Shown: positions 52,730 through 62,000 of the stretch, in pieces
How positions within the stretch are numbered: the stretch's first letter is position 1
Layout: each line of letters begins with the position of its first letter
The notes under the pieces: model-generated
What the model was told of the DNA's origin: nothing
The model's input: the letters and a program-made list of their open reading frames with translations, nothing else
Databases searched by the model: none
Made by a program: the position numbers and the translations under genes
Origin: M30B53 sp964600785
Lineage (GTDB): Bacteria; Planctomycetota; Planctomycetia; Pirellulales; UBA1268
Assembly (NCBI GenBank): GCA_964600785.1
Contig: CAZRKH010000010.1
Span: forward strand, 1-64,000
DNA length: 64,000 nt
Reading direction: 5' to 3'

Positions 52730-53744
52730 CCACCGCCTTGAGCACGCCGGAATCGGGCTCGAGCAGGGCCGGCAGGGCCTGCGGTGTTTCTGGGAAGGCC
52801 AGCTCGTGGGTGATCCAGGGTGCGGTGTCGATCTCGCCCCGCTCGATGAGCCCGATGATCCTCGGGAAGTCGCGGGAGGGGGCATTGCGGCTGGCGAGAA
52901 TCGACAGTTCCCGGCGGTGCATCACCGGGGCGTGGGGGAACGAGAGCGGCTGCTGCGTGATTCCCACGTAGACCAGCCGCCCGCCGAAGCTGCACAGTTC
53001 GAGCGCCCCGCTCATGCTGCGGTGGCTCCCGGTGGCGTCGATCACCACTTCGGCCATGCGGCCCCCGGTGAGCTCGCGGAGGGCCTCCACGTCAGCCGGG
53101 CCGCCAGTGGCCAGCAGCGTGTCGTGGATGCCGAGCTTTTCCCGTGCGAACGCCAGTCGCGATGCGGCCATGTCCATCACCACCACGCGGGCACCTGCCA
53201 CCCGGGCAAACTCGACCGCCGAGAGCCCGATCGGCCCGGCCCCGATCACGAGCACCGTTTCCGCTGCCTGCGGCGACCCGCGATCGACCGCATGGCAGCC
53301 GATGGCGAGCGTCTCGACAAGCGCGTTTTGGGCGGGGGACAGCCGGGGAGAGGGGTGGAGCTTGCGTGCCGGCAGGCTCAGCAGCGGCCGCAGCCCCCCG
53401 TCGCAATGCACGCCGAGCGTCTGGTGGTGCTCGCAGCAGTTGGTCAGGCCCCGCAGGCAGGCCGGACAGCCCTGGCAGTTGATGTAGGGCTCCACGCAGC
53501 AGCGGTCCCCCGCCGCGACGCCCTCCACACCCTCGCCCACGGCAACCACCTCCACGCCGAGTTCGTGTCCGGGAATCCTCGGGTAGCTGAAGAAGGGCAT
53601 CGTGCCGAGATAGCCGCCGTAGTCGGTGCCGCAGATGCCCACCGCCTGCACGCGGACGACCGCCTCACCAGGGCCCGGGGCCGGCGGCTCGGCGATCTCG
53701 ATCAGGCGAATCTCGCGGGGCTTTTCAAACAGCAGAGCCTGCAT
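52710..53744 (-). CDS. Zinc-dependent sugar alcohol/acid dehydrogenase (MDR family)
   Basis: 344 residues from ATG 53744, which has GGAGG nine bases upstream and overlaps the lactonase gene by 20 bases. Catalytic zinc ligands are in VGICGTDYGG and PRIPGHELGVEV. Structural zinc cysteines are in INCQGCPACLRGLTNCC. Rossmann motif VLVIGAGPIGLSAVEFARV. It is last in the sugar operon. A role in oxidising a keto-deoxy acid or hydroxy acid intermediate is inferred. Confidence 0.88.
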   Translation of the reverse strand: MQALLFEKPREIRLIEIAEPPAPGPGEAVVRVQAVGICGTDYGGYLGTMPFFSYPRIPGHELGVEVVAVGEGVEGVAAGDRCCVEPYINCQGCPACLRGLTNCCEHHQTLGVHCDGGLRPLLSLPARKLHPSPRLSPAQNALVETLAIGCHAVDRGSPQAAETVLVIGAGPIGLSAVEFARVAGARVVVMDMAASRLAFAREKLGIHDTLLATGGPADVEALRELTGGRMAEVVIDATGSHRSMSGALELCSFGGRLVYVGITQQPLSFPHAPVMHRRELSILASRNAPSRDFPRIIGLIERGEIDTAPWITHELAFPETPQALPALLEPDSGVLKAVVRMTAS

Positions 53745-54630
53745 CGCTGCATTCCTCCCCTGGGGTCGTGAGCCGATAGAAGCTCGCCGCGGTGCCGCCA
53801 AAGACGAGGGCCTGCTCGTCGGCCGAGAGCGGCGAGAGAAAATCCTCCACGATCCCCAGGACCTCGGCATACTCCGCCGCCACCAGGCAGACCGGCCAGT
53901 CGCTCCCAAACATCAGCCGCCGCGGGCCGAAGGCCTCCAGGGCCACTTCGAGGTAGGGCCGGAAATCCTCCTTTTTCCAGCCCTGCCAGGCGGCCTCGGT
54001 GACCAGCCCGGAAAGCTTGCAGGAGACGTTGGCGAGGGCCGCGAGGGCCTCGAGGTCGTTCCGCCAGGGCTGCATGAGCCGCTTCTCGATACCCGGCTTG
54101 CCGAGGTGATCGAGCACGAACGGCTGTTCGGGCAGCAGGCCCGCCAGTTCGGTCGCGGCCGGCAGCTGCGGCGGATAGAGCAGCAGGTCGTAGGTCAGCC
54201 CGTGGCGGGCGAGCTGCGAAATCCCCCGCACGAACGCCTCGCCGAGCAGGAAGGCGGGGTCGGGCTCGTCCTGCACCACATGGCGAACTCCCACGAACCT
54301 CGGGTCCGTTGCCAGTGTCTCGAGCTGCTCGGTGACCTGCTCGCTTTGCAGGTCGACCCAGCCGACCACTCCCAGGATCCGGTTGAGCGGCTTCGCGGCG
54401 AGCTCGAGCAGCCACCGCGATTCCTCGAGGCTCTGCCGGGCCTGGACCGCCACGCTGCCGTCGATTCCAGCGGCCGACAACAGCGGCTCGAGGTCACCGG
54501 GCAGCTCATTCCGGGCGATCCGCTGCATCCGTCCGCCGATCCAGGGGTAGTCCGCCGGGCTGTACTGCCAGAAATGCTGGTGGGCGTCGATCCGCATCGC
54601 ATGGCCGTCGGTAGTTGGTGATTGATTCAC
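53725..54630 (-). CDS. Amidohydrolase-2 family lactonase (L-fuconolactonase-like)
   Basis: 301 residues from GTG 54630 (GGAGA 11 bases upstream; ATG 54597 alternative). Metal-dependent hydrolase with RIDAHQHFWQYSPADYPWIG at the start, VRHVVQDEPDPAFLLGEAFV, FVLDHLGKP, VSCKLSGLVTEAAW and LMFGSDWPVC. These match the fuconolactonase / YesZ-like amidohydrolase group, which opens sugar acid lactones. Its stop lies 20 bases inside the next gene's start. Substrate inferred from the operon. Confidence 0.87.
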   Translation of the reverse strand: MNQSPTTDGHAMRIDAHQHFWQYSPADYPWIGGRMQRIARNELPGDLEPLLSAAGIDGSVAVQARQSLEESRWLLELAAKPLNRILGVVGWVDLQSEQVTEQLETLATDPRFVGVRHVVQDEPDPAFLLGEAFVRGISQLARHGLTYDLLLYPPQLPAATELAGLLPEQPFVLDHLGKPGIEKRLMQPWRNDLEALAALANVSCKLSGLVTEAAWQGWKKEDFRPYLEVALEAFGPRRLMFGSDWPVCLVAAEYAEVLGIVEDFLSPLSADEQALVFGGTAASFYRLTTPGEECSDAGSAV

Positions 54631-54633
54631 GGC

Positions 54634-55566
54634 TCAGTTGTTCTCCGGCAGGCCCTCGAGGTGGCCGATGTTCTTCACCGGCGAGAAGATCGCCTGCACC
54701 TCCGCGAGGAGTTCCTCGTCGATCGGTTCGGCGGCCCAGGCAGCCCAGGCCCGCACGTTGGCGGGATTGGCGCTGCCGGCAATCGTGGTGGCGATCTGCG
54801 GGTTGGCGATTGCGAACTGCAAGGCGAGCTTGGCGAGCGAACTGCCGCGGGCCCGACAGGCCTCCACCGCACGACGGGCCGCAGCCTTCACCTCCTCCGG
54901 TTCCTTGAGCCACGCCGGCAGGGCCGCGTCGGTCAGCAGCCGGGCGCTGAAGGGCCCGGCGTTCATCAGGCCGATTCCCTTCGCGGCAAGGTGCGGAATC
55001 GTCTCGTCGGCGAAGCGGGTGTTTTGCAGGGTGTATTGGTTGTAGCTGAGCACGCAGTCGACCTCCGCGGCATCGCAGATCGTGCGGAAGATTTTCTGCG
55101 GATAGCCGCTGAAGCCGATGCAGCGGACCTTGCCGGCATCACGGGCCTTTCGCAGGGCGGGCAGGGTCTCTTCGATGATCGGCCCGAGCGGCACGAACTC
55201 GACGTCGTGGCAGAGCACGATGTCGAGGTGGTCGGTGCCGAGGCGATGCAGCGAGACATCGATGCTCTCGGCGACTCGCCGCGGAGAGAAGTCGAAATGG
55301 GCCAGATCGTAGCGGCCGAGTTTGGTGCACAGCAGGTAGGACTCGCGGGGCACGTCCCGCAGGGCGAGCCCGAGAAGCACCTCGCTCATGCCGCGGCCGT
55401 AGAAGGGGCTGGTGTCGATCAGGTTCATCCCGCATTCCAGGGCCGCGGCCACGCTGCCGAACGCCTCATCGAGCGTGATTTTGCGAAATTCCTGGCCCAG
55501 CGAGGAGCCGCCGAAGCCGAGGATCGGCAGCTCGAGTCCGGTGGTGCCGAGCGGACGGGTCTGCAT
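54634..55566 (-). CDS. Aldo/keto reductase (L-fucose dehydrogenase / D-threo-aldose 1-dehydrogenase type)
   Basis: 310 residues from ATG 55566 (GTG 55575 also possible). It begins RPLGTTGLELPILGFGGSSL. The tetrad is visible: Asp and Tyr in NLIDTSPFYGRGMSEVLLG, Lys in LLCTKLGRYD and His in HLDIVLCHDVEFVPLG. Members of this branch oxidise L-fucose or other aldoses to lactones, matching the lactonase gene that follows after three bases. Substrate not proven. Confidence 0.88.
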   Translation of the reverse strand: MQTRPLGTTGLELPILGFGGSSLGQEFRKITLDEAFGSVAAALECGMNLIDTSPFYGRGMSEVLLGLALRDVPRESYLLCTKLGRYDLAHFDFSPRRVAESIDVSLHRLGTDHLDIVLCHDVEFVPLGPIIEETLPALRKARDAGKVRCIGFSGYPQKIFRTICDAAEVDCVLSYNQYTLQNTRFADETIPHLAAKGIGLMNAGPFSARLLTDAALPAWLKEPEEVKAAARRAVEACRARGSSLAKLALQFAIANPQIATTIAGSANPANVRAWAAWAAEPIDEELLAEVQAIFSPVKNIGHLEGLPENN

Positions 55567-55584
55567 GGGAATCACCCCGGGGAG

Positions 55585-56037
55585 TCAGAAGGTGCGGCAG
55601 CCGAGGGAGAGCAGAAGGTTGGCCCAAGGCTGGGTGTCGGCGGTCTGGATCGTGAGCACGTGGTCGGGGGAGGCCACCGCATCGTAGAAGTCCCACTTCA
55701 CGACCGGCACGAGCTGGCAGGGACTGCCGGCGGCCTGGAGGATCCGGCGATACTCCGCCCACACCGGAGGGTCGCCGGGCGTGGCTTCGGCATAGGCATC
55801 GCTGCGATCGACTCCCATCGTGATCACCTCATCGACGCGGACCGTGGCCAGGATCGCTTCGAAGACCTGAGCCACCGTGGGAACCCCGGGTACCAGCTGG
55901 AGCGAGACGATCTCCGCGGCTGGGCCCCGCTTGTTGAGGGCCGGGTAGTTGCCATCGGCGATGAGCAGCTTCGAGTGATGGCCCGCGGTGGCGAGGCGGG
56001 CGAGGATCGCGGGATGCAAGAGCGGGGTCTCGAGCAT
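55585..56037 (-). CDS. RbsD/FucU-family sugar mutarotase
   Basis: 150 residues. LATAGHHSKLLIADGNYPAL, VDEVITMGVDRSDAY and the terminal VLTIQTADTQPWANLLLSLG are characteristic of the FucU (L-fucose mutarotase) branch, with the conserved histidine and aspartate. GGAGA nine bases before the ATG. It interconverts sugar anomers for the dehydrogenase encoded next. Confidence 0.9.
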   Translation of the reverse strand: MLETPLLHPAILARLATAGHHSKLLIADGNYPALNKRGPAAEIVSLQLVPGVPTVAQVFEAILATVRVDEVITMGVDRSDAYAEATPGDPPVWAEYRRILQAAGSPCQLVPVVKWDFYDAVASPDHVLTIQTADTQPWANLLLSLGCRTF

Positions 56038-56055
56038 GGGGCATGTCTCCGGGGG

Positions 56056-56892
56056 TCACTTGCCCGAGGCGTGGGCCAGGAAGCTCTGGATGCTCGCGGC
56101 GGCCGCTTCTTCGGGGCTGGGCAACGGAAAGACCTCCGCCGAAAGATATCCGCGAAAGCCGATCGATCGCAGGGCAGCCACGAGCGGACGGACATCGGTG
56201 TGGCCCAGGCCGATCGCACGACGGTTGGAATCGGCCCAGTGGACATGCCGCACCCGGCGGCCGGCTTCCCCGATCGCGGCGGCCATGTCGGCCTCCTCGA
56301 TATTCATGTGAAACAAGTCGGCCAGGATCCGCACATGCGTCAGGCTGTTTTTCTCCAGGAATGCCGCCGCGTCGACGATCGAGTTGAACAGATCGGTCTC
56401 GTAGCGGTTGAGCGGCTCGTAGAGCAGCACCTGGCCGTGGCGTGCCGCCCGGTCGCCGAGGCTGCCGAGTGCCTCGGCGAGCATCGCCAGGGCCGACTCG
56501 CGGGGCAGCTTGGGGCTGGTGCGGCCCTGCATCGAACCGATGATCGCCGGTGCGGCCAGGCTGCCGGCGACATCGATGACGTCGCCGATGAACTCCGCGG
56601 CCCTGCCGCGGACGGAGGCTTCGGGATCACACAGCGAGAGCCGCTCCCGCAGCCAGCCGGCCCCGGTGCCGACCGCCGCGAGTGAGAGCCGATGGCTTTC
56701 GAGCAGCTCACGCAGCTCATCCGCGGGAACGCCAGCCGCGTCGGACGGGAAGACCTCGACCCCGTCGAAGCCGAGTTCGGCCGCGACCCGGCAGCCCTCA
56801 GCGAGCGAAAGTGGCCCGCCCTTGCCGCAATGGAGCACGAAGGGCCCCCCGCGGGCCTCGGGCACGAGGCTGATCGTGATCGCCGATTTCAT
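56056..56892 (-). CDS. Sugar phosphate isomerase/epimerase-like TIM barrel
   Basis: 278 residues of the AP-endonuclease-2 superfamily: LGFDGVEVFPSDAAGVPADE, VLLYEPLNRYETDLFNSIVD, VRILADLFHMNIEEADMAAA, VRHVHWADSNRRAIGLGHTD and GYLSAEVFPLPSPEE. The Glu, Asp-His, Asp and Glu residues make a metal site. Its start overlaps the stop of the tagaturonate-epimerase-like gene (ATGA). Exact substrate unknown. Confidence 0.85.
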   Translation of the reverse strand: MKSAITISLVPEARGGPFVLHCGKGGPLSLAEGCRVAAELGFDGVEVFPSDAAGVPADELRELLESHRLSLAAVGTGAGWLRERLSLCDPEASVRGRAAEFIGDVIDVAGSLAAPAIIGSMQGRTSPKLPRESALAMLAEALGSLGDRAARHGQVLLYEPLNRYETDLFNSIVDAAAFLEKNSLTHVRILADLFHMNIEEADMAAAIGEAGRRVRHVHWADSNRRAIGLGHTDVRPLVAALRSIGFRGYLSAEVFPLPSPEEAAAASIQSFLAHASGK

Positions 56893-58184
56893 GCCGGCCC
56901 TCCCGCGTTGGTGTCTTCGCCAAGCAGCAGCGGACGCATATGCCGCTGGAAAAGGTTGTCGGTGACCTGTCTGGCCACGATCTCCCGGTTGGCCTCGAGC
57001 AGATCGGTGTAGCGGCTGCCGCGGTTCGCTGCCAGCTTGAAGGCGACATGCAACAGCTGCCGGATCGAGGGATTGAACTCGGGATTGTGCGGCACGTGGC
57101 GGATTGCGGCTGCCAGCCGCGGACCGCTCCAGCCCGCCAGCTCCACCGCCGAGGGCAGCTGTGAGCGGTCGATGTCGATCACACTGGCGTAGGGCCCGGT
57201 CAGCTCGTCGATGCCGGCCACCGCCTCGGCATAGATCTCACGGGCCAGGTCCAGCCCGTCACCCCCGGCTTCGGCGAGACCGATCAGCTCCTCGAGCCAC
57301 GTGGTGCCGGCCGTCTTGAGGTGGAACCCCGCCCCGCTGCGGGCGGTCGCCTCGCGGATGAGTGGATAGAGCGAAAACTTGTCGCTACCGGAGTGGACCG
57401 AAAGCTTGAGCGACTCCGGCAGGCCGTAGGCCGCCACGGCATGGGCGAGCACGGCGATGTCGTCGGCAAATTCACGGGCGAAGCGGGCAGTGTCGCCGAC
57501 GTAGTCGACGCCCTTGTTGAAGCGACCGCTGAACTTCGGGGCGATCGTCTGCAGGGGCACCCCCTCGTCGGCAAGCATCGCCAGGATCACCAGCAGCTCC
57601 GGGGGCGTCTGCGGCTGCTGTGTCTCATCCATGCTCACTTCGGTGACGAAGCCGGTGGTCCGCCCGGCGGCGATGTGGCGGTAGATGGCCCCGGCCTCCC
57701 GGCAGGCGGCGAGATAGTGGCCGGCGATCCGGCGTGCCTCGTCGGCCGAGAGCGGCAAGGGGCGGGCGATCCCCTCGACCGCCACCGGCCCGGTCAGTTC
57801 CGGATGCCGCTCGAGAAAATCGTCCAGCTCTCCACGGCCGGCATCGTCGGCGGGCGATCCGATCTGCTCCGCGACATCGATCGTGAAGAAGTCTGCCGAG
57901 GCGAGATAGCCGTCGACCGTGTCGAGGCGGATGTGGTCGGCATCGACGAACCAGGGATGTTCCCAGCCACGTTTTTGCACGGCAGCCTTGGCGGCGGCGA
58001 GCACGTCACCCGGCCTGCTGCCGACGAACGAGTGCTCACGGTGCGACTTGTTCCAGACCGGAGCCGCCACCACGCCGCACTCGGCAAGCCGCTCGAAGGC
58101 GGCCAGCTGGGCCTCGGCCTCGTGGGCAAATCGGTCGCCGACACCGATCGAGAAGCGTGGCAGGCTGGGCGGCTGTGGGGGCAT
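56889..58184 (-). CDS. Tagaturonate epimerase family protein (UxaE-like)
   Basis: 431 residues from ATG 58184. It begins PRFSIGVGDRFAHEAEAQLA and has PWFVDADHIRLDTVDGYLAS, GFVTEVSMDETQQPQTPPEL, the typical TIAPKFSGRFNKGVDYVGD segment, LKLSVHSGSDKFSLYP and FHLKTAGTTWLEEL. UxaE of Thermotoga epimerises tagaturonate. Family members occur in hexuronate and deoxysugar operons. First gene of the six-gene operon; the divergent mobA gene starts 163 bases away. The frame runs on to 61790 but only as antisense to the AsmA gene. Confidence 0.87.
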   Translation of the reverse strand: MPPQPPSLPRFSIGVGDRFAHEAEAQLAAFERLAECGVVAAPVWNKSHREHSFVGSRPGDVLAAAKAAVQKRGWEHPWFVDADHIRLDTVDGYLASADFFTIDVAEQIGSPADDAGRGELDDFLERHPELTGPVAVEGIARPLPLSADEARRIAGHYLAACREAGAIYRHIAAGRTTGFVTEVSMDETQQPQTPPELLVILAMLADEGVPLQTIAPKFSGRFNKGVDYVGDTARFAREFADDIAVLAHAVAAYGLPESLKLSVHSGSDKFSLYPLIREATARSGAGFHLKTAGTTWLEELIGLAEAGGDGLDLAREIYAEAVAGIDELTGPYASVIDIDRSQLPSAVELAGWSGPRLAAAIRHVPHNPEFNPSIRQLLHVAFKLAANRGSRYTDLLEANREIVARQVTDNLFQRHMRPLLLGEDTNAGGPA

Positions 58185-58346
58185 TGAGCGGTTTCCTCGA
58201 CACGACGGGTATGGCGGTGAATCGGGTGGACGCGAGCCTTTCCTCGGGTCGCGAGTGTCAGTGTAGTGGTACGGGTGTGGGAATCGAGTGATGATACTTT
58301 CGCGGGTGTCGCGGTACGGGGCCCGCTTCCGGCTCGGGAGCATGCG

Positions 58347-59081
58347 ATGAGCGAGGCGGCGATCATCCTGGCTGGTGGCCGTGGCCGTCGCCTCGGGGCC
58401 CTGCCACCCGGCGGCAAGGCCGCGGTCGAGATCGGTGGCCGCTCGCTCTTGGAGCGGGTCGTGGCGGCCGCGGCGACCGAGGTGGAGCGGATCGTGGTGG
58501 TCACCGCGGCCGCCCGTCCGATTCCACCGCTGCACGAGGTGGCTGCACCGCTGGAGGTGATTCACGACACGCACCCAGGCTCGGGCCCGCTTGCGGCAAT
58601 CGTCGATGGCATGCGGCGGCTCGCCGTTCCCTCCACCGGCCCGCCGGTGGGGCGGTGTTTGATCGCCGCCTGTGATCTGCCGCTGCTCGAGCCGGCGGTG
58701 GTGAGACTCCTGCTTGATGCCTGCGGAGAGGACGAGGCGGCCGGAATTCCCTCGTGGGTCGTGCCGGTGGTGGGCGGGTATTCGCAGGTGCTCGTCTCGG
58801 CGATGGCCATGGGCGTCCTGCCGACGCTCGAGCGGTATCTCGACGAGGGTCGCCGCGATCTGCGTGGGCTGCTCGGTCGGCTCACGGTTCGATTGCTCGA
58901 CGAGGCCCGTCTCGCCGAGGTTGATCCTACTCTGGCCTCGTTCCGCGATCTCGACACGCCCGGAGACCGAGAAAGCATCGCCGCTCTGAGCCAACGCCGC
59001 GGTTTGGCGTATACTCCCGGTCACGATCAAAAAGCCGCGGGTGGCAGGGATGGCACGCGAGCGACGACGAACGAGGAGTGA
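58347..59081 (+). CDS. mobA: Molybdenum cofactor guanylyltransferase-like protein
   Basis: 244 residues from ATG 58347 with GGGAG upstream. Nucleotidyltransferase start SEAAIILAGGRGRRLGALPP with GGKAAVEIGGRSLLERV, HDTHPGSGPLAAIVDGMRRL and CLIAACDLPLLEPAVVRLLL are the MobA motifs. The C-terminus (ESIAALSQRRGL) includes a family-like end and a short unusual tail overlapping the AsmA-like start by about 40 bases. Confidence 0.87.
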   Translation: MSEAAIILAGGRGRRLGALPPGGKAAVEIGGRSLLERVVAAAATEVERIVVVTAAARPIPPLHEVAAPLEVIHDTHPGSGPLAAIVDGMRRLAVPSTGPPVGRCLIAACDLPLLEPAVVRLLLDACGEDEAAGIPSWVVPVVGGYSQVLVSAMAMGVLPTLERYLDEGRRDLRGLLGRLTVRLLDEARLAEVDPTLASFRDLDTPGDRESIAALSQRRGLAYTPGHDQKAAGGRDGTRATTNEE

Positions 59082-62000
59082 TGCCCGACCACGGCGACGT
59101 GGGGCGGTCTTTTCGCTTGCCGGCCTGGCGGTGCTTGCCACGGTTGGCTGGTTTGCCCCGCAGGTGGCGGTGCTCACCGGCCTGCGGGACCGGCCGCTCG
59201 CCGCGGTGGTCGCGGGGATCGACGGGTCGATTGCGAGCGGGTCGGCGAGCTGGGCCTGGCTCGGCCCGATCGAATACCGGCATCTCGTGCTGCGGGATTG
59301 TGACGGGCGGGCGGTCGCTGCGGTCGATACCGCCCGGCTCGACCGGGGACTCTTGGGCCTCGCCTGGGATATCGCCTTCGGCCCGGCGAGGCGGACCCGC
59401 CTGAGCCTCTCCGGTGTCGCGGTGGTGGTGACGGTCGAGCCCGGGCAAAGCAGTCTCGAGCAGCTACTCGCCAGCCGCCTCGCCAGGCCGCCCCGAGACG
59501 AGGCCGACATCGCGGCTGACGTCGCGGCAGAGATCGAGATCGAACTGACCGATGCGGTTGCTCTGCTTTGCGACGCATCGCGTGGCGACGCCTGGCTGGT
59601 CGAGAGAATCGCCGCCGGCGGCGTCGTTCGAGGCGGCGGGCTCGACGACTGGACGCTCGCCGGCCGGGTCTCGCATGCCGGTCGGCTGCCAGAGCCTGTC
59701 GACGCGGTGTCGCTGCTGGAGGGGATGGGCAGGGCTGAAGGTTCGTCGGGCAGCGTTGCCGCCGCCGCGACGGCGGTGCTGGCCCGCCAAGGGGGTTTTT
59801 CCGTGGCCGCCTCCGGCGGTGAAAACGGCTCCGGCGGGATCAGTCTGGCGACCCATCGCCTGCCGATGGGGATCTCGAGCGTGGCCGCCACCCGACTTGG
59901 CTGGCCGAGCGTCATCGACGGGCTGGCCGACATGCGGCTCGACTTACGGCCAATGAATGAGGGAGCAGGCTGGCGGGTCGAGGGGATCGTCGAGGCTGTG
60001 CAGGTGGCGGTCTGCGATGCCCGGACGCTGGCGGAGCGGCTCGCGATCGCGACGCTGCGGATGCCGATCGACTGCTCGACCGACGGACGCAGTCTGGCCA
60101 TCCGTCGCCTCTCGGCGGACGGCGAGATCTTCACACTCCAGGCACGCGGGCGGATCCCGCTTGCCGGAGCGACCGCGTGGGACTGGCTCGAGCGGGCGAT
60201 CGACGCCGACTTCGAGTTCTCCGGCGAGGTCGACCTCGCCGCGGCCTCAAAGGCCCGTCCCGGTGGGCTCGAACTGCGGCCCGATGTGCGGGTCACCGCG
60301 GGCAGGATGCGGTTTGCCGGCGCCTCCCGCGGCGATGGCACAGGGCGGATGCTCGAGCTGCGGCTCGACTCGCAGGGGCTCGAGGCGACCCAGGGAACCC
60401 GCCAGCTGAAATGGAAAGAACCCTTCTCCGCATGGCTCAAGGGGGTTCGCGGGGACTCCGGCCTGCGGATCGACGAGGCACGACTCACCGCGGCAGCCAT
60501 CGAGGCGGCGGTCAGTGGCAACAGGGAGGCCACCCGACTGGAATGGTCGGCTGATCTCGACCGGCTTGCCGAGGATCTCGGCGATGTGCTCGACCTCGCC
60601 GGGATCTCCTTTGCGGGCCGTTCGCGTGGCATCGCCCGTTTCAGCCATGGCGATGGGTCTGCGGCCACCGCGGTGATGGTTTCGGGGAGCGTTGATGATT
60701 TCCTGCTCGAACTCCCGGGCCGTCCCCGGTGGGAGGATCGCCAGCTCGCTCTCGAAGGAACCGGCATCGGCCGCATCGCTGCCGGCGGGTTCGCCGTGGA
60801 GGAGGGGCATCTCGCGATCGAGGCAGGCGGCGATACCGCCGAAGTGACGCTTGCCGGCGGAGCCGCGGTGGTGCCGCTCGGCGGGTCGGGCGTGGTGCCT
60901 GCATTGGCAGAAAAGAATTTTTCGGCCGATCTGACCGTGGCCGGCGACCTCGGACGATGGCAGGCGAGGCTGGCGGGGCTTGCGGGTGAAGCCTTCGGCA
61001 GCCCGGTGCTCGCCGGAAGCGGCACATGCCAGGCGACCGTCGGCCGGCAAGGGGAAGTCTGGCAGGTGACGCGAGCCGGTGGCGAACTGACCGACCTGCT
61101 CGTCACGCTTCCCGACGGCCGCAGGATTGATGAGCCGCGGGTGGTGGCCAACCTTGCCGGCGTGGTGCATCCACTGACCGGGCAGGTCGATGTATCGTCG
61201 GCGGAGATCCTCTCCGCGACCGTCTCGTTTCGCAGTAGCGGGCTGGTGATCCTGCCGGCGGCCCAGCCGGGTGAGCCGTCTGCCGACGGGCTCATCCCGC
61301 GGTTTCGCGGTGGCGGGCAGTGGCAGGCCGATGTGGGCCGGCTCGAGCGGTGGCTCCTGCCGCCGCTCTCGGCGGCAAGCTGGCCGGTGGCCGGGCGAGT
61401 CTGGGGAACGGCCGAGGTTGCGGAGGCGGGCGGCGGTGTGAACTTTCGCCTGGCGGCCACGGGCAACGACCTGGTGCTCTCGAGCGTTCCGGCGGCTGCG
61501 GCACTGGGCATCGGATCAGGGGTGCGGCCGCGGGAGGTCTGGCGGGAGCCGCGGGCCGAGTTCGTGCTCGAGCTGACCCGCCTGCCCGATGCCGCGATGG
61601 ACCGAATGGTGATCGATGCGATCAGGCTCGTCTCCTCCACGGCCACCCTCGAGGCCGCCGGTGAAATCCGCGAGCCGACCGGCCGCGGCTTTGTCGAACT
61701 TGCCGGCACGGTGCGGTATGACTGGGATTCGCTCTCGCGGCTGGCGACCCCTTGGACCGGCGGACGGGTTCGCCTGGCCGGCGGAGGCAATCGGCCCTTC
61801 GCCTTCCGCGGGCCGCTGCGTGCGGCGGGTCGGTCGGGAAGCTCGCCGCAGCTGGCAGCCGCGGCCGATCAGCCCGCGACGGCTGCAGCGGGCGTGGCGG
61901 GCATCGACCTGTCCGACGATTGGCTTGCCGCGGCCCGGGGCGTGGGTCCGCCCGGCTCGCCGCCGCGATCGGTGGCCGCCTCGCCGGTGTCGGTGCGGCC

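Noticed and set aside
58185..61790. Upstream part of a 1633-codon minus-strand frame continuous with the tagaturonate-epimerase-like gene
   Set aside because: It is Ser/Arg/Pro-rich and antisense to the clear AsmA-like and mobA genes; a normal start for the epimerase exists at 58184.
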